From CAZSWS01 sp964610765 (lineage in GTDB: Bacteria > Bacteroidota > Bacteroidia > Bacteroidales > Tannerellaceae): a DNA stretch of 64,000 nt. A program made the translations under genes and the position numbers. The number at the start of each line of letters is the position of its first letter. The first letter of the stretch is position 1. The stretch spans positions 22,354 to 86,353 of the forward strand of contig CAZSWS010000002.1 of assembly GCA_964610765.1 (NCBI GenBank). The letters are read 5' to 3'. A model generated the notes under the pieces. That model did not search any database, was not told where the DNA came from, and saw only the letters and a list, made by a program, of their open reading frames with translations. This document shows positions 53,277 through 62,938 of this stretch, piece after piece.

Positions 53277-54290
53277 ATGCGCATAGGAATCCTATCATCC
53301 GGAGGAGATTCGCCGGGAATCAATGCAACCATTCGTGGAGTGGGTAAAACGGCCATCATGCATTATGGAATGGAAGTTATTGGCATCCACAACGGATTTG
53401 AAGGATTGATACATAGCAATACAGAAATCCTGACCGAAGACAGGCTCTCCGGTATATTAAATAAAGGAGGTACCATTCTGGGTACATCAAGAGATAAAGC
53501 CTTTAAAAAACTACTGGCTTCCGAAGCTGAAGATAAAGTGCAAACCATCAAGAAGTATTACGAGGACTTAGCACTAGACTGCCTGGTCTGCATAGGTGGA
53601 AACGGCACACAAAAGACAGCCAACAAAGTAGCTAATCTAGGGCTGAATGTGATTGGCATACCCAAAACCATCGATAATGATGTGTGGGGAACGGATATCA
53701 CTTTTGGCTTTGACACAGCCGTAAATATCGCCACCGAGGCGATTGACCGACTCCATTCAACCGCCAGCTCACACCGAAGAGTAATGGTTGTTGAAGTCAT
53801 GGGGCATCATGTGGGCTGGATTGCCCTATATGCAGGAATGGCCGGCGGAGCAGATGTTATTTTACTTCCTGAACTGGGCTATGATATTAAAAAAGTAACC
53901 AAAGCTATTGAAAACCGCTTTCTTCGTGGAAAACAATATTCAATTGTAGTGGTAGCTGAAGGTATTGACACCGGACACAAAAAACGTCCTGCCGACTATT
54001 TTACCGACGTAATAGAGTCAGCAACCGGTATCGAAACACGAGAAACGGTTTTAGGATATACACAAAGAGGTGGCAGTCCATCCCCATTCGACCGCAACCT
54101 AGCCACACGACTAGGAGGGCATGCAACCGAGCTCATATCAAAAGGAATCTTCGGGCGTATGGTTTGCATCAAAGGAAATGTTATTGACTCAACACCCTTG
54201 AGTGAAGTAGCCGGAAAACTCCGTGTGGTAACGGAAGAAAACGAACTAATCAAGCACGGTTTACGTATGGGTATTTCTTTTGGAAACTAA
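53277..54290 (+). CDS. pfkA: ATP-type 6-phosphofructokinase of the mixed-substrate clade
   Basis: 337 residues. GGDSPGIN at 9-16 and PKTIDND at 129-135 (catalytic base Asp133) identify PFK. At the place that separates ATP from pyrophosphate users, the sequence is GGNGT (107-111): Gly110 suggests ATP as donor, while Lys130 in PKTIDND belongs to the mixed-substrate group III clade. Asn109 sits where E. coli PfkA has Asp103, a residue that helps position Mg-ATP. It phosphorylates fructose 6-phosphate in glycolysis. A terminator follows, shared with convergent dnaJ. Confidence 0.92.
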   Translation: MRIGILSSGGDSPGINATIRGVGKTAIMHYGMEVIGIHNGFEGLIHSNTEILTEDRLSGILNKGGTILGTSRDKAFKKLLASEAEDKVQTIKKYYEDLALDCLVCIGGNGTQKTANKVANLGLNVIGIPKTIDNDVWGTDITFGFDTAVNIATEAIDRLHSTASSHRRVMVVEVMGHHVGWIALYAGMAGGADVILLPELGYDIKKVTKAIENRFLRGKQYSIVVVAEGIDTGHKKRPADYFTDVIESATGIETRETVLGYTQRGGSPSPFDRNLATRLGGHATELISKGIFGRMVCIKGNVIDSTPLSEVAGKLRVVTEENELIKHGLRMGISFGN

Positions 54291-54315
54291 CTTATCAACG
54301 TGATTTTGTCACCAT

Positions 54316-54353
54316 AAAAAAGGCTCAAACTATAGAATAGCATGAGCCTTTTT
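54316..54353. terminator. Terminator between pfkA and dnaJ
   Basis: Stem AAAAAAGGCTCA (54316-54327) with TGAGCCTTTTT (54343-54353), 15-base loop, A-tract and T-tract on the two sides so that it can act on both strands. Confidence 0.9.
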
Positions 54354-54419
54354 CCTTTTATATATGCCGATAACGCTTCCAAAGGCGTATCATTCAGCTG
54401 TTCTGTTTCAAACAGATAT

Positions 54420-55571
54420 CTAGTCTAACAAATTACGAAACTTATTAAATATTTTCTTTTTCACGGAAGTTGAAGGCTGAAAGTTTTCAGCATCTTTGAT
54501 ATCCTTCATCATTTTCTTTTCTGACGACGAGAGCGATTCCGGTATATAGACAACAACGTTTATCAACAAATCACCCGTTCCGTATCGATTGATAGAAGGG
54601 AGTCCTTTGTTTTTCAATCTCAACACCTTGCCCGGCTGTGTCCCGGCATCTATTTTTACCTTCACCTTTCCTCCATCTACCGTAGGCACTTCGACTGAAT
54701 CGCCTAGAGCAGCCTGTGGAACAGTCAGTAATAAATTATATAATAAGTCGTTTTCATCACGTATCAATTCCGGATGTGGCTCTTCTTCAATTAATATCAA
54801 AAGGTCACCATTTACGCCTCCTCTTCGGGCTGCATTTCCTTTTCCGGCCATAGAAAGCTGCATTCCTTCTGCTACACCGGCAGGGATGTTGATAGTAATA
54901 ATCTCATCGTCTCTCACGATGCCTTCCCCATCACATTTATCACATTTCTTCGTAATGATAGTACCCTCTCCATTACAGGTCGGGCAGGTGCTCTGTGTCT
55001 GCATCTGACCAAGAATAGTGTTGGTTACACGCGTAACGACTCCCCGACCATTACAAGTTGTACAGGTAGTAGTGCTTTTATCATCTGCAGCTCCCGAACC
55101 ATGACAATTATCGCAAGCAATATATTTCTTGACTTTGATTTTTTTCTCTACGCCGGTAGCAATCTCTTTCAATGACAGCTTGACCTTGACACGCAGGTCA
55201 GAACCTCTGTTCACGCGTGTTCCTCTGGAAGAGCCAAAGCCACCAAAACCGCCAAAACCACCGAAATGCCCCCCGAACAAGTCGCCAAATTGTGAAAATA
55301 TATCCTCCATAGACATACCTCCACCATATCCGCCGCCGGAAGAACCTCCCATACCTGCATGACCAAACTGATCATACCTTTGGCGTTTTTGAGAATCACT
55401 CAATACATCGTATGCTTCAGCTGCTTCCTTAAATTTCTCCTCAGCCTCCGCATCACCCGGATTCTTGTCGGGGTGGTATTGTATCGCTTTTTTTCGATAA
55501 GCTTTTTTTATTTCTTCGACTGTAGAGGTTTTGGTCACCTCCAACACTTCATAGTAGTCTCTTTTTGCCAT
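54420..55571 (-). CDS. dnaJ: Molecular chaperone DnaJ
   Basis: 383 residues. The J domain carries HPD in YHPDKNPGD, followed by a Gly/Phe-rich stretch (about 75-115, [15 protein letters not shown]), then four CxxCxGxG zinc motifs ([36 protein letters not shown]) and the C-terminal substrate-binding domains. It delivers unfolded proteins to DnaK and stimulates its ATPase. Its start is four bases after the grpE stop, so the two are one operon. DnaK itself is not in the window. Confidence 0.98.
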   Translation of the reverse strand: MAKRDYYEVLEVTKTSTVEEIKKAYRKKAIQYHPDKNPGDAEAEEKFKEAAEAYDVLSDSQKRQRYDQFGHAGMGGSSGGGYGGGMSMEDIFSQFGDLFGGHFGGFGGFGGFGSSRGTRVNRGSDLRVKVKLSLKEIATGVEKKIKVKKYIACDNCHGSGAADDKSTTTCTTCNGRGVVTRVTNTILGQMQTQSTCPTCNGEGTIITKKCDKCDGEGIVRDDEIITINIPAGVAEGMQLSMAGKGNAARRGGVNGDLLILIEEEPHPELIRDENDLLYNLLLTVPQAALGDSVEVPTVDGGKVKVKIDAGTQPGKVLRLKNKGLPSINRYGTGDLLINVVVYIPESLSSSEKKMMKDIKDAENFQPSTSVKKKIFNKFRNLLD

Positions 55572-55575
55572 CTTC

Positions 55576-56163
55576 TTATTCTCCTACTACTACTTTTGAA
55601 TGTCTGATTACTTTATCATGCAGCATATAACCCGTCTGTGTTGCATCTACAACTTTTCCTTTCAAATCTTCGGAAGGTGCAGGTATTTTAGCTATCGCAT
55701 CAAATTTTTCCGTGTCGAAAGGCATTCCTATAGCCTCAATAGGCTCTACTCCTTGCCTCTTCAGATAATCCATAAATTTGGTATATATCAACTCAACCCC
55801 TTCAACAAGCCCCTCCACAGAGTCCGAGTTATTTATTGTGTTAAGCGCACGTTCGAAGTCGTCAACGACAGGCAACAAAGCAATAAGAACTGATTCACCG
55901 CCATTACGAATAATCTCAGCTTTCTCTTTGATGGTTCTTTTACGATAATTATCAAACTCAGCCATCAACCGAAGATGCATATCGTTCAGTTCGTCATATT
56001 TCAACTTCCAGTTCTCCTCAGTCAATTCGTCTGAATCACCTGACAGCTTGTCCGAATCCGACATTTCATCCATCTGTCCGGCGTGATTTTCCTGTAAATT
56101 TGTCGCATCATCCTGTTCAACATCCTGAAAAGATGTCTGTTCTTGCTTATTTTCCTTATCCAT
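55576..56163 (-). CDS. grpE: Nucleotide exchange factor GrpE
   Basis: 195 residues. A long acidic, Gln-rich N-terminal tail (about 1-55) is followed by a coiled-coil helix ([28 protein letters not shown]) and the C-terminal beta domain, which ends [21 protein letters not shown]. The dimer drives ADP release from DnaK. First gene of the grpE-dnaJ operon; I did not find a convincing promoter in the 149 bases upstream, and no CIRCE-type repeat was seen. Confidence 0.97.
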   Translation of the reverse strand: MDKENKQEQTSFQDVEQDDATNLQENHAGQMDEMSDSDKLSGDSDELTEENWKLKYDELNDMHLRLMAEFDNYRKRTIKEKAEIIRNGGESVLIALLPVVDDFERALNTINNSDSVEGLVEGVELIYTKFMDYLKRQGVEPIEAIGMPFDTEKFDAIAKIPAPSEDLKGKVVDATQTGYMLHDKVIRHSKVVVGE

Positions 56164-56312
56164 TTAGCTATATTTTTTATTTCATTACTCTGTAATACAG
56201 CATATTACCAAATAAGATTAATCAACAAACCCTACTTAGATTCCTAATATGCAAGCATATATCTGCAAATTCATTGCCAAAAAGATTAGCATAGTATATA
56301 TCGGGGGAATAT

Positions 56313-57764
56313 TTAGTGTTTTCTTAAGAACTTGCTCTTAATATAATCCATACTTTCTTCAAAAATAACCGTACCAAACAGCTTCATCAGTAAAACATAA
56401 AGAATGGCGGCAATAGCTATTTTTGCTATCAGAAGCATATATATATTTGTTATAGGCAGCGTAAACAAATAAGTGAGCCCTAAAGACAATAGCGTAACAA
56501 ACAAGAAAGGTCCTATATCTTTAATTACTTCCCAATGAGAGACCGTCGTATATTTTCTTGTGATTAATTGCCAGGCAATCAACAAGAGAAAATAATTACA
56601 TACATATACCACAATCATTGGCATAATCCCCCAGCGAATCATCAATAAAGCAGCCGCCAATTGAGAGAGGCAAAAAACCATATTAAAACGGAAATAAAGG
56701 GTAGACTTCCCTTTACTGAGTGCATATTGAGTATATAACAAGATGATTGGCGAAATAGAACCCGAAATACATAGTAAGCGGAGGTAGGAAACAGCAGGAA
56801 GCCATTTCTCACCGATAGCTATTACAATGAACTCTTCAGATATAAACGCAAGTCCCAACATGGTTGGAAACGAAATAAATGAAATGAATCGCAACACTTT
56901 TCTAAATACTCGGGCAGCTCGTTCACGCTCATCCGTAAGCTGTGCAAACAAAGGTTGAGTAATACTGTTTATCATCCCAAAAACCACACTCTCACCCATA
57001 AACTTCCACTTATTCCCTTGTGTATATTGACCCACATCTCCTTCGTTATAGAAACGTCCTAGTAATACTGAGAAAAGATTGTTATTGATGATATTTGTAA
57101 TATTTGTCAGTAATATCTTCGCACTAAAAGGCCACATCTCTTTTATTGGTGTAAAATCCCACTCGAACGTAGGTCTCCATCCTGAATAAAACCAGCGCAT
57201 CACAGCCGATATAGATACATATAATAAGTTTTGCGTTGCTAACCCCCAATAAGCCATGCCATAATAAGCCATCAACACCCCTACTGTACCCGAAACAAGC
57301 AGAGCAGTTAGCGTTATCTTTGCATTGGTTTTCACTCGCATTTGCTTAAACAGAATGGCATAATGGGCCGTTCCTGTACTGGATATGAGAAAACCTAAAA
57401 ACTGATACCTCGCCAACGCCGTCAAGGCTGGCTGATCAAAGAATGAAGCAATAAAAGGAGCTGAAAAGAAGAGGATAATATAAAGGATAAACGCAGCTAT
57501 CAGACTAAACCAAAACACAGCATTATAATCCCGATGACTAGCCTCCTTCTTATTGGTCAAAGCCGTGGTAAATCCACTTTCCTGAATCGCACTGGCTATC
57601 AACGAAAAGATAAGCAACATCCCGACCATCCCATAATCGTCTTCACTCAATATACGAGCCAGGAATATGCCAAAAACAGCGCTTAATAATTGCACCAGTC
57701 CATTGCTAACACCTCCCCAAAAGAAGCCTTTCGCTGCTCTATCTTTTAATGATTGTTCTGCCAT
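56313..57764 (-). CDS. Wzx-type polysaccharide flippase
   Basis: 483 residues with about 12-14 transmembrane segments. The N-terminus SLKDRAAKGFFWGGVSNGLVQLLSAVFGIFLARIL and the motif LSEDDYGMVGMLLIFSLI are typical of the oligosaccharide flippase/Wzx family (polysaccharide biosynthesis protein). It is expected to flip lipid-linked surface sugar repeats across the inner membrane. No glycosyltransferase genes are beside it, so the repeat unit is unknown. A -7 element ends only six bases before the ATG. Confidence 0.9.
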   Translation of the reverse strand: MAEQSLKDRAAKGFFWGGVSNGLVQLLSAVFGIFLARILSEDDYGMVGMLLIFSLIASAIQESGFTTALTNKKEASHRDYNAVFWFSLIAAFILYIILFFSAPFIASFFDQPALTALARYQFLGFLISSTGTAHYAILFKQMRVKTNAKITLTALLVSGTVGVLMAYYGMAYWGLATQNLLYVSISAVMRWFYSGWRPTFEWDFTPIKEMWPFSAKILLTNITNIINNNLFSVLLGRFYNEGDVGQYTQGNKWKFMGESVVFGMINSITQPLFAQLTDERERAARVFRKVLRFISFISFPTMLGLAFISEEFIVIAIGEKWLPAVSYLRLLCISGSISPIILLYTQYALSKGKSTLYFRFNMVFCLSQLAAALLMIRWGIMPMIVVYVCNYFLLLIAWQLITRKYTTVSHWEVIKDIGPFLFVTLLSLGLTYLFTLPITNIYMLLIAKIAIAAILYVLLMKLFGTVIFEESMDYIKSKFLRKH

Positions 57765-57770
57765 CTGCTA

Positions 57771-57778
57771 CAAATATA
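57771..57778 (-). promoter_or_regulatory. Bacteroides -7 element directly against the flippase start codon
   Basis: Reads TATATTTG on the minus strand, an exact match. Only six bases lie between it and the ATG, so the message would be leaderless or nearly so if this element is used. Confidence 0.45.
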
Positions 57779-57835
57779 CAAACGTCTTATTGTCAGGGGA
57801 CACAAAAGCACTATTAAATACAGTTATAGCCATAG

Positions 57836-59134
57836 CTATGCATATATTTCACGTAACACACCTCGAAACATATAGGTCTGGACCAATCCACGCATGCCTA
57901 AATAAAGTAAGAATGAAGCCCATAAGGCATAAGACAAACTGAAATAATTCAAGATGAAGTATAAAACAAAGAATGATACTACGGCCATAAACATAGAATT
58001 CCTCATTTGTCGCGAAGCTGTACTGCCAATAAAAATGCCATCCCACAGGAAAGCTGAAAAACTCACCAAAGGAATCAACAAAGTCCAATGTTGATATTCT
58101 TTAGCCGCCTCGATAACAGCTAGTTTATCCGTCAACAAACCCAGTATCTCATCCGTAAACAGTCCATAAAGCAATGTGAAAACCAAAGCAATGCCTATTC
58201 CCCATTTAAACAGCTGTCGCACCAGTTGCCTCAACAAGCCGGGCGACTGTCCGCCCACATATCGACCGGTCAACGCTTCGGCCGCATAAGAGAAGCCATC
58301 CATCATATAAGAAAAAAGGACAAACAGCTGCATCAATAATGAGTTTACAACCAAAGTCATATCACCCATGCGTGCCGATGCAGAGGTGAAAAATGTAGTC
58401 ACACAAACCAACATCAAGGTGCGAAGAAAAATATCTGAGTTTACTTTAAAGAAAGGAAGAAACAGTTTCAGTTGCTTTAAGATAGCCAGCTTTACGTACT
58501 TCCTCAGTCGTTTATACCGAGTGAGGCAAATGTAAAATGCAAATAAAAAGCCCAACGTTTGCGCAATGAGCGAACCTAAGGCAACGCCTTCAATCTTCAT
58601 TTTAAAGACATACACAAATGTCACACTCATCAAGATATTCAGCACATTCACAAAGATAGCTACATACATGGGTGTGCGTGAGTTCTGCATGCCAATGAAC
58701 CATCCGGTCAAAGCATATTGCCCCATAATGGCAGGAGCTGCCCAAATATAGATGTAAAAATAGTCTGCCGCATACGATTTGATTTCAGGTCCGGCTACGA
58801 CCAGACTAAAAGCTAGTCGAAGAATCAATGGATGAAACAGTAAAATAAGAAAAGCTACCCCCATTGCCACTGCAAGCGAACGCATAAGGACATTTACGGC
58901 TTCTTGCAAATTTCTCGCTCCGTATGACTGTGCCGCAAATCCGCTCGTCCCCATCCGCAGAAAACCAAAATTCCAATAGAGGAAATTCAGAATCATTCCG
59001 GCATAACTGATAGCCCCAATATATGCAGCTGAATCTAAATGCCCAACCAACGCCATATCCACCATACTAAGCAGTGGAACCGTAATATTTGAAATAATAT
59101 TCGGTAGGGCCAGTTTTAGGATTCGCTTATTCAT
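57836..59134 (-). CDS. MATE family efflux transporter
   Basis: 432 residues with about 12 transmembrane segments. The MATE start ILKLALPNIISNITVPLLSMVDMALVGHLDSAAYIGAISYAGMIL is clear, and the second half repeats the pattern (VNSLLMQLFVLFSYMMDGFSYAAEALTGRYVGG). MATE proteins export cationic drugs, metabolites or dyes using a sodium or proton gradient, in two six-helix bundles. Substrate unknown. The gene starts 32 bases after hflX on the same strand and is probably co-transcribed. Confidence 0.93.
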   Translation of the reverse strand: MNKRILKLALPNIISNITVPLLSMVDMALVGHLDSAAYIGAISYAGMILNFLYWNFGFLRMGTSGFAAQSYGARNLQEAVNVLMRSLAVAMGVAFLILLFHPLILRLAFSLVVAGPEIKSYAADYFYIYIWAAPAIMGQYALTGWFIGMQNSRTPMYVAIFVNVLNILMSVTFVYVFKMKIEGVALGSLIAQTLGFLFAFYICLTRYKRLRKYVKLAILKQLKLFLPFFKVNSDIFLRTLMLVCVTTFFTSASARMGDMTLVVNSLLMQLFVLFSYMMDGFSYAAEALTGRYVGGQSPGLLRQLVRQLFKWGIGIALVFTLLYGLFTDEILGLLTDKLAVIEAAKEYQHWTLLIPLVSFSAFLWDGIFIGSTASRQMRNSMFMAVVSFFVLYFILNYFSLSYALWASFLLYLGMRGLVQTYMFRGVLREIYA

Positions 59135-59166
59135 ACCGGCTGATGCATACAGTTAGAAATAGTTAT

Positions 59167-60393
59167 TCAGCTAAAATCGTCTTCGCTGTAATATTCATAA
59201 AGAAAATCATTGTACGGGAAGCGTGTAATATGTATCTCTTTAACACGCTCATAAAGGGTTGTACGAAGGGCATCTACATTGGTCTTATCTTTAGCAGAAA
59301 TAAAGACAGCATCTTTCTTTAGCTTACTCATCCACGTTTGTTTCAGCTCTTCGAGATCTACATTTTCTTTCGTGCGCGGAGTGAGGTCGTCTTCCTCTTT
59401 CTCCACATAGGTAAATGCATCTATTTTATTAAAAACAAATATCATCGGTTTCTCTTTATCATCTATTTCTGAAAGTGTGCTATTCACCACTTCTATCTGC
59501 TCTTCAAACGATGAGTGAGAAATATCGACTACATGAATCAAAAGGTCTGCCTCACGCACTTCATCCAGCGTTGATTTAAAAGACTCAACCAATTCAGTCG
59601 GCAGTTTGCGAATGAATCCTACCGTATCAGACATTAGAAAAGGCAAGTTTCCTACTATTACTTTTCGAACGGTCGTATCCAGCGTAGCAAAAAGCTTATT
59701 TTCTGCAAACACCTCACTTTTACTTAATAAGTTCATCAAGGTCGACTTACCCACATTGGTATATCCAACCAGGGCAACACGCACCATTTTTCCTCGATTT
59801 TTACGTTGTGCGCTTTTTTGTTTGTCAATAACTACCAAGTCTCTTTTGAGCTTCGCAATCTTATCGGTAATTATTCGGCGGTCTGTCTCCAACTGAGTTT
59901 CACCGGGACCACGCATACCTACTCCCACACCGCCACGCTGGCGCTCCAAGTGAGTCCAAAGTCGAGTCAGGCGAGGCAACATATACTGATATTGAGCTAG
60001 TTCCACTTGTGTCTTAGCGTGGGCTGTTTGGGCTCTATGAGCAAAAATATCTAATATCAAACTGGTCCGATCCAGAATTTTCACTTGCAGTTCTTTCTCG
60101 ATATTACGTAGTTGTTTAGCTGAAAGTTCATCATCAAATATAACGACTCCCACCTCATGCTCCACGACATATTCTTTAATCTCTTGCAATTTGCCTGTAC
60201 CAACAAAAGTTGCAGAACTGGGATGCTCTAAGCGTTGTGTAAACCGTTTCATAGAAGTTACACCGGCTGTATCGGCTAAGAAAGCCAATTCGTCCAAATA
60301 TTCTTTTACTTTATGTTCGTCTTGCTCCGGGGTGATTAACCCTACTAAGACAGCCGTTTCCGACTGCACATCGGATATAATAAAATCTTTCAC
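59167..60393 (-). CDS. hflX: Ribosome-associated GTPase HflX
   Basis: 408 residues. The N-terminal HflX domain (about 1-175) includes FVGTGKLQEI and LEREQRGGVGVGMRGPGETQLETDRR, which is the family signature; the GTPase domain follows with G1 GYTNVGKST, G3 DTVGFI, G4 NKID. HflX splits or rescues stalled 70S ribosomes. In the sequence the arrangement reads LERQRGGVGVGMRGPGETQLE, fully conserved. A TATCTTTG promoter element lies upstream. Confidence 0.97.
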   Translation of the reverse strand: MKDFIISDVQSETAVLVGLITPEQDEHKVKEYLDELAFLADTAGVTSMKRFTQRLEHPSSATFVGTGKLQEIKEYVVEHEVGVVIFDDELSAKQLRNIEKELQVKILDRTSLILDIFAHRAQTAHAKTQVELAQYQYMLPRLTRLWTHLERQRGGVGVGMRGPGETQLETDRRIITDKIAKLKRDLVVIDKQKSAQRKNRGKMVRVALVGYTNVGKSTLMNLLSKSEVFAENKLFATLDTTVRKVIVGNLPFLMSDTVGFIRKLPTELVESFKSTLDEVREADLLIHVVDISHSSFEEQIEVVNSTLSEIDDKEKPMIFVFNKIDAFTYVEKEEDDLTPRTKENVDLEELKQTWMSKLKKDAVFISAKDKTNVDALRTTLYERVKEIHITRFPYNDFLYEYYSEDDFS

Positions 60394-60447
60394 GAAAAAT
60401 TCCTGTTTATATAAATAACATGCAGCTATATCTCTAGCTCACTGGTG

Positions 60448-60455
60448 CAAAGATA
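60448..60455 (-). promoter_or_regulatory. Bacteroides -7 element before hflX
   Basis: Reads TATCTTTG on the minus strand, exact -7 match, 54 bases ahead of the start codon. Confidence 0.6.
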
Positions 60456-60624
60456 AGCACTCATTTGTAAATTTCAGCTATACCTAACGGTCTATTAGGT
60501 GAAAGGTAAATAAGAACAGTAGAAATTCTGTTCATCCAAGCACCATCTCAAGTTGCATTATAAACAATACTAATCCGGCTCTGCTCATAGCTATCATTCA
60601 CAAGACCACAGATAGCATGAACCA

Positions 60625-61854
60625 TTATTTATTGGCAAGCATTTTCTTATAACGCGACAAGGCTTCTAAAAAGTAATAATCAGCATACACCAGTGGCACG
60701 TCTATTTCCGTCTTATGCGGATAGCTACCGGTACAATGTTTCAAAAGAAAATGCGCATTCTCATTTAGTTCTGCACGATATGCCGGAGAAGCCAATGTAT
60801 GAAGCATCTGCACCGCTTTTTCTTGGTAAATACTTTTCTCTGTCAGCTCAGCCAATTCAAACAAAGCAGAACAAACAATTGCAGCTGCTGATGCGTCTTT
60901 CACCTTCTCTTGCGACTGGACGGCATACGATTCTCCTTCAGGTGTATAGCCTTCTTCGCCCACATTAAAGTCCCAGTAAGGAATACCATCTTCCGGCAAA
61001 TGAGATAAATAATAATCAGCTAATTTCTCAGCAGCAACCAAATATTGTTGATCGCCGGTTTCACGATACATCATTGTGTATCCGTAGACTGCCCAGGCTT
61101 GCCCACGCGACCAGGTTGAATTGTCGCTATACCCCTGACAGGTTTGCCAATGTATTGGTTCGCCGGTTTTCGGATCATAGTTCACTACATGATAACTACT
61201 AAAATCATCTCTAAAATGATTCGCTAAAGTCGTATTTGCATGTGTTACGGCTACGTCATAATATTTTTGATCGCCGGTAACGCGAGAAGCAAAGAAGAGC
61301 AACTCTAAATTCATCATATTATCAATAATCACCGGATAAAACCACTCCGACCCGTCCCATGCTTTCCGATAGTTCCATGATTTGATGACTTGGGTCGTAT
61401 CGTTGTAGCGAGTACATAGAGAGTTCGCACTTTCTATCAAAACATCTTTATAGTTAGGTTGCGAAGCAAGCCGTTCTGCCTGCCCATAACTGCAATACAT
61501 CATAAACCCAATATCGTGATGTCCGGTAAATGTTTTTAACCGTTCTAAAGGATACGTCCATTTTTCAGCTTCCTGCTTCCAATATGCATCTTCGGTTAGT
61601 TCATACAAATACCAAAGAGAGCCCGGGAAAAACCCCGGAGTCCAATCGTATATATTCGTTGTGTGGAGTGTACCATCCGCCTTGTGGGTTCGCGGATAAT
61701 TCTTTTCTGTAGGTTCGCCCACGGCAGTCAACATGCCGCGTAATTGTGTGTCGGCAAAAACAATGTTTTCTTCAACAAAAGCCGTTTCTTTATTTTTAAA
61801 CTGGCAAGAGGCCAACAGTGCTATGCATACACAGGCAAAAAAAAGGTTTTTCAT
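60625..61854 (-). CDS. GH88 family unsaturated glucuronyl hydrolase, lipoprotein
   Basis: 409 residues with a lipoprotein signal (lipobox LASC, Cys17). The alpha/alpha-barrel motifs of GH88 are present: NIYDWTPGFFPGSLWYL, GHHDIGFMMY (Asp114), VIIDNMMNLELL (Asp178) and WSRGQAWAVYGYTM. The two Asp match the catalytic pair of Bacillus UGL (Asp88 and Asp149). GH88 enzymes remove the unsaturated uronic acid left at the end of oligosaccharides by lyases, for example on chondroitin or hyaluronan fragments. It lies 28 bases after the PepSY gene and so is probably the third gene of that operon. Confidence 0.92.
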   Translation of the reverse strand: MKNLFFACVCIALLASCQFKNKETAFVEENIVFADTQLRGMLTAVGEPTEKNYPRTHKADGTLHTTNIYDWTPGFFPGSLWYLYELTEDAYWKQEAEKWTYPLERLKTFTGHHDIGFMMYCSYGQAERLASQPNYKDVLIESANSLCTRYNDTTQVIKSWNYRKAWDGSEWFYPVIIDNMMNLELLFFASRVTGDQKYYDVAVTHANTTLANHFRDDFSSYHVVNYDPKTGEPIHWQTCQGYSDNSTWSRGQAWAVYGYTMMYRETGDQQYLVAAEKLADYYLSHLPEDGIPYWDFNVGEEGYTPEGESYAVQSQEKVKDASAAAIVCSALFELAELTEKSIYQEKAVQMLHTLASPAYRAELNENAHFLLKHCTGSYPHKTEIDVPLVYADYYFLEALSRYKKMLANK

Positions 61855-61882
61855 AATTATTCTAGTTATAGGTATTCGTTTT

Positions 61883-62437
61883 TCAGGTTAATAAAACATA
61901 TAAGAGGGGGATGAGCAATCCAATAAGTAAATACCACTTTCCCGAACCACGCAATCCTTTTTTCCCTTTAATTATCACCAGACCGGAAATGGTCAGAAAA
62001 AGTAACGAAAAAGCAAAAATATCAGCCATCAGTGTCCATCCCTTCACTTTGTTATAGTGTAGCTTATTTATCCAGTAGATTAATTCATTACGTGTATGAA
62101 GTTCATAATCTGCTTGACCTGTTTTAGCATTATATACGCCTATCCCTCCATTGAGCATCAGGCGCGAATGAACATCATCTATCGGCATAATACGCTTTAA
62201 TTCAGGTAGTTTTTTATCCACCCATAGTTGAGATAGCTCCTCCTGAGAAAGACCTTTTTCTAAACTCAACACTTCTGTTGTTTTAGTATAGGCCGGATCG
62301 CCTCCATCTATATGATTTAATAAAAAGCCGGAGACAGCATAAATCACACATAGGCCTACCATCAAAAAACCTAAATCCCGATGAATGGCACGCATCCATC
62401 GAGTAAAAGATTTCGACTTAACGGTCGATGGCTTCAT
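61883..62437 (-). CDS. PepSY-domain membrane protein
   Basis: 184 residues. Two transmembrane helices (about 19-42 and 137-157) and a third hydrophobic end bracket an extracytoplasmic PepSY-like region (about 45-115, containing VHSRLMLNGGIGVYNAKTGQADYEL), preceded by the motif RAIHRDLGFL that resembles the start of PepSY_TM proteins. This family is linked to iron or heme redox at the inner membrane or to protease inhibition. Its start overlaps the end of the OB-like lipoprotein gene by 20 bases, so the two are translated together. Confidence 0.8.
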   Translation of the reverse strand: MKPSTVKSKSFTRWMRAIHRDLGFLMVGLCVIYAVSGFLLNHIDGGDPAYTKTTEVLSLEKGLSQEELSQLWVDKKLPELKRIMPIDDVHSRLMLNGGIGVYNAKTGQADYELHTRNELIYWINKLHYNKVKGWTLMADIFAFSLLFLTISGLVIIKGKKGLRGSGKWYLLIGLLIPLLYVLLT

Positions 62438-62891
62438 AGCTCTCGGCTTCTACATAAAACATTTCATTTTTATTACTTAATTCGGTAGCACATGCTTCTT
62501 CTTTTCCTTCTTCATGCGCATGCTCTTCAACTTCTTCTTGTGATAAACGTAGTTTTTTAACCACACCGGTTATCGCTATTTCCGAACCTACCAGTTCTTG
62601 GTCAAAACCTTCAAAGCCGGCTCCACTTTCAATGCGCAGTGTCACTTCTTGATTGTTGCCAATGATGAAACACTTTTTCCCGGAATGCTTACACACATGT
62701 GTCACATGACCTCGAACAACAACCTTTTGATCTGCCAGTTCATCTACAACGGTCAATAGACTATCTAGCGAGTAAGTTGCTAACGCAGTAGATGAGGTCT
62801 GGTATCCTTGAGACTCACTAGTTGCTTTTTTCTGATTATTACAGGCAACTAAAACGACCAAAACAGCAAGGAGACTTAATATTCTTTTCAT
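62418..62891 (-). CDS. OB-fold-like lipoprotein of unknown function
   Basis: 157 residues from ATG 62891, giving a lipoprotein signal with lipobox VVAC; an in-frame ATG at 62924 would add 11 residues and leave a weaker signal. The beta-rich core KVVVRGHVTHVCKHSGKKCFIIGNNQEVTLRIE and SEIAITGVVKKLRL resembles an OB fold of the tRNA_anti-like type. The Cys-His-Cys cluster in THVCKHSGKKC suggests metal or redox binding, as do His and Glu near EVEEHAHEEGKEE. First gene of the lipoprotein-PepSY-GH88 operon. Function unknown. Confidence 0.72.
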   Translation of the reverse strand: MKRILSLLAVLVVLVACNNQKKATSESQGYQTSSTALATYSLDSLLTVVDELADQKVVVRGHVTHVCKHSGKKCFIIGNNQEVTLRIESGAGFEGFDQELVGSEIAITGVVKKLRLSQEEVEEHAHEEGKEEACATELSNKNEMFYVEAESYEAIDR

Positions 62892-62938
62892 AAAAACCTG
62901 TTTAAAAAAACCACTACTTTCCATAAACTCACAAGTTT

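Noticed and set aside
54589..55362. Plus-strand ORFs opposite dnaJ
   Set aside because: They are shadows produced by the Gly/Phe-rich and zinc-finger parts of dnaJ.
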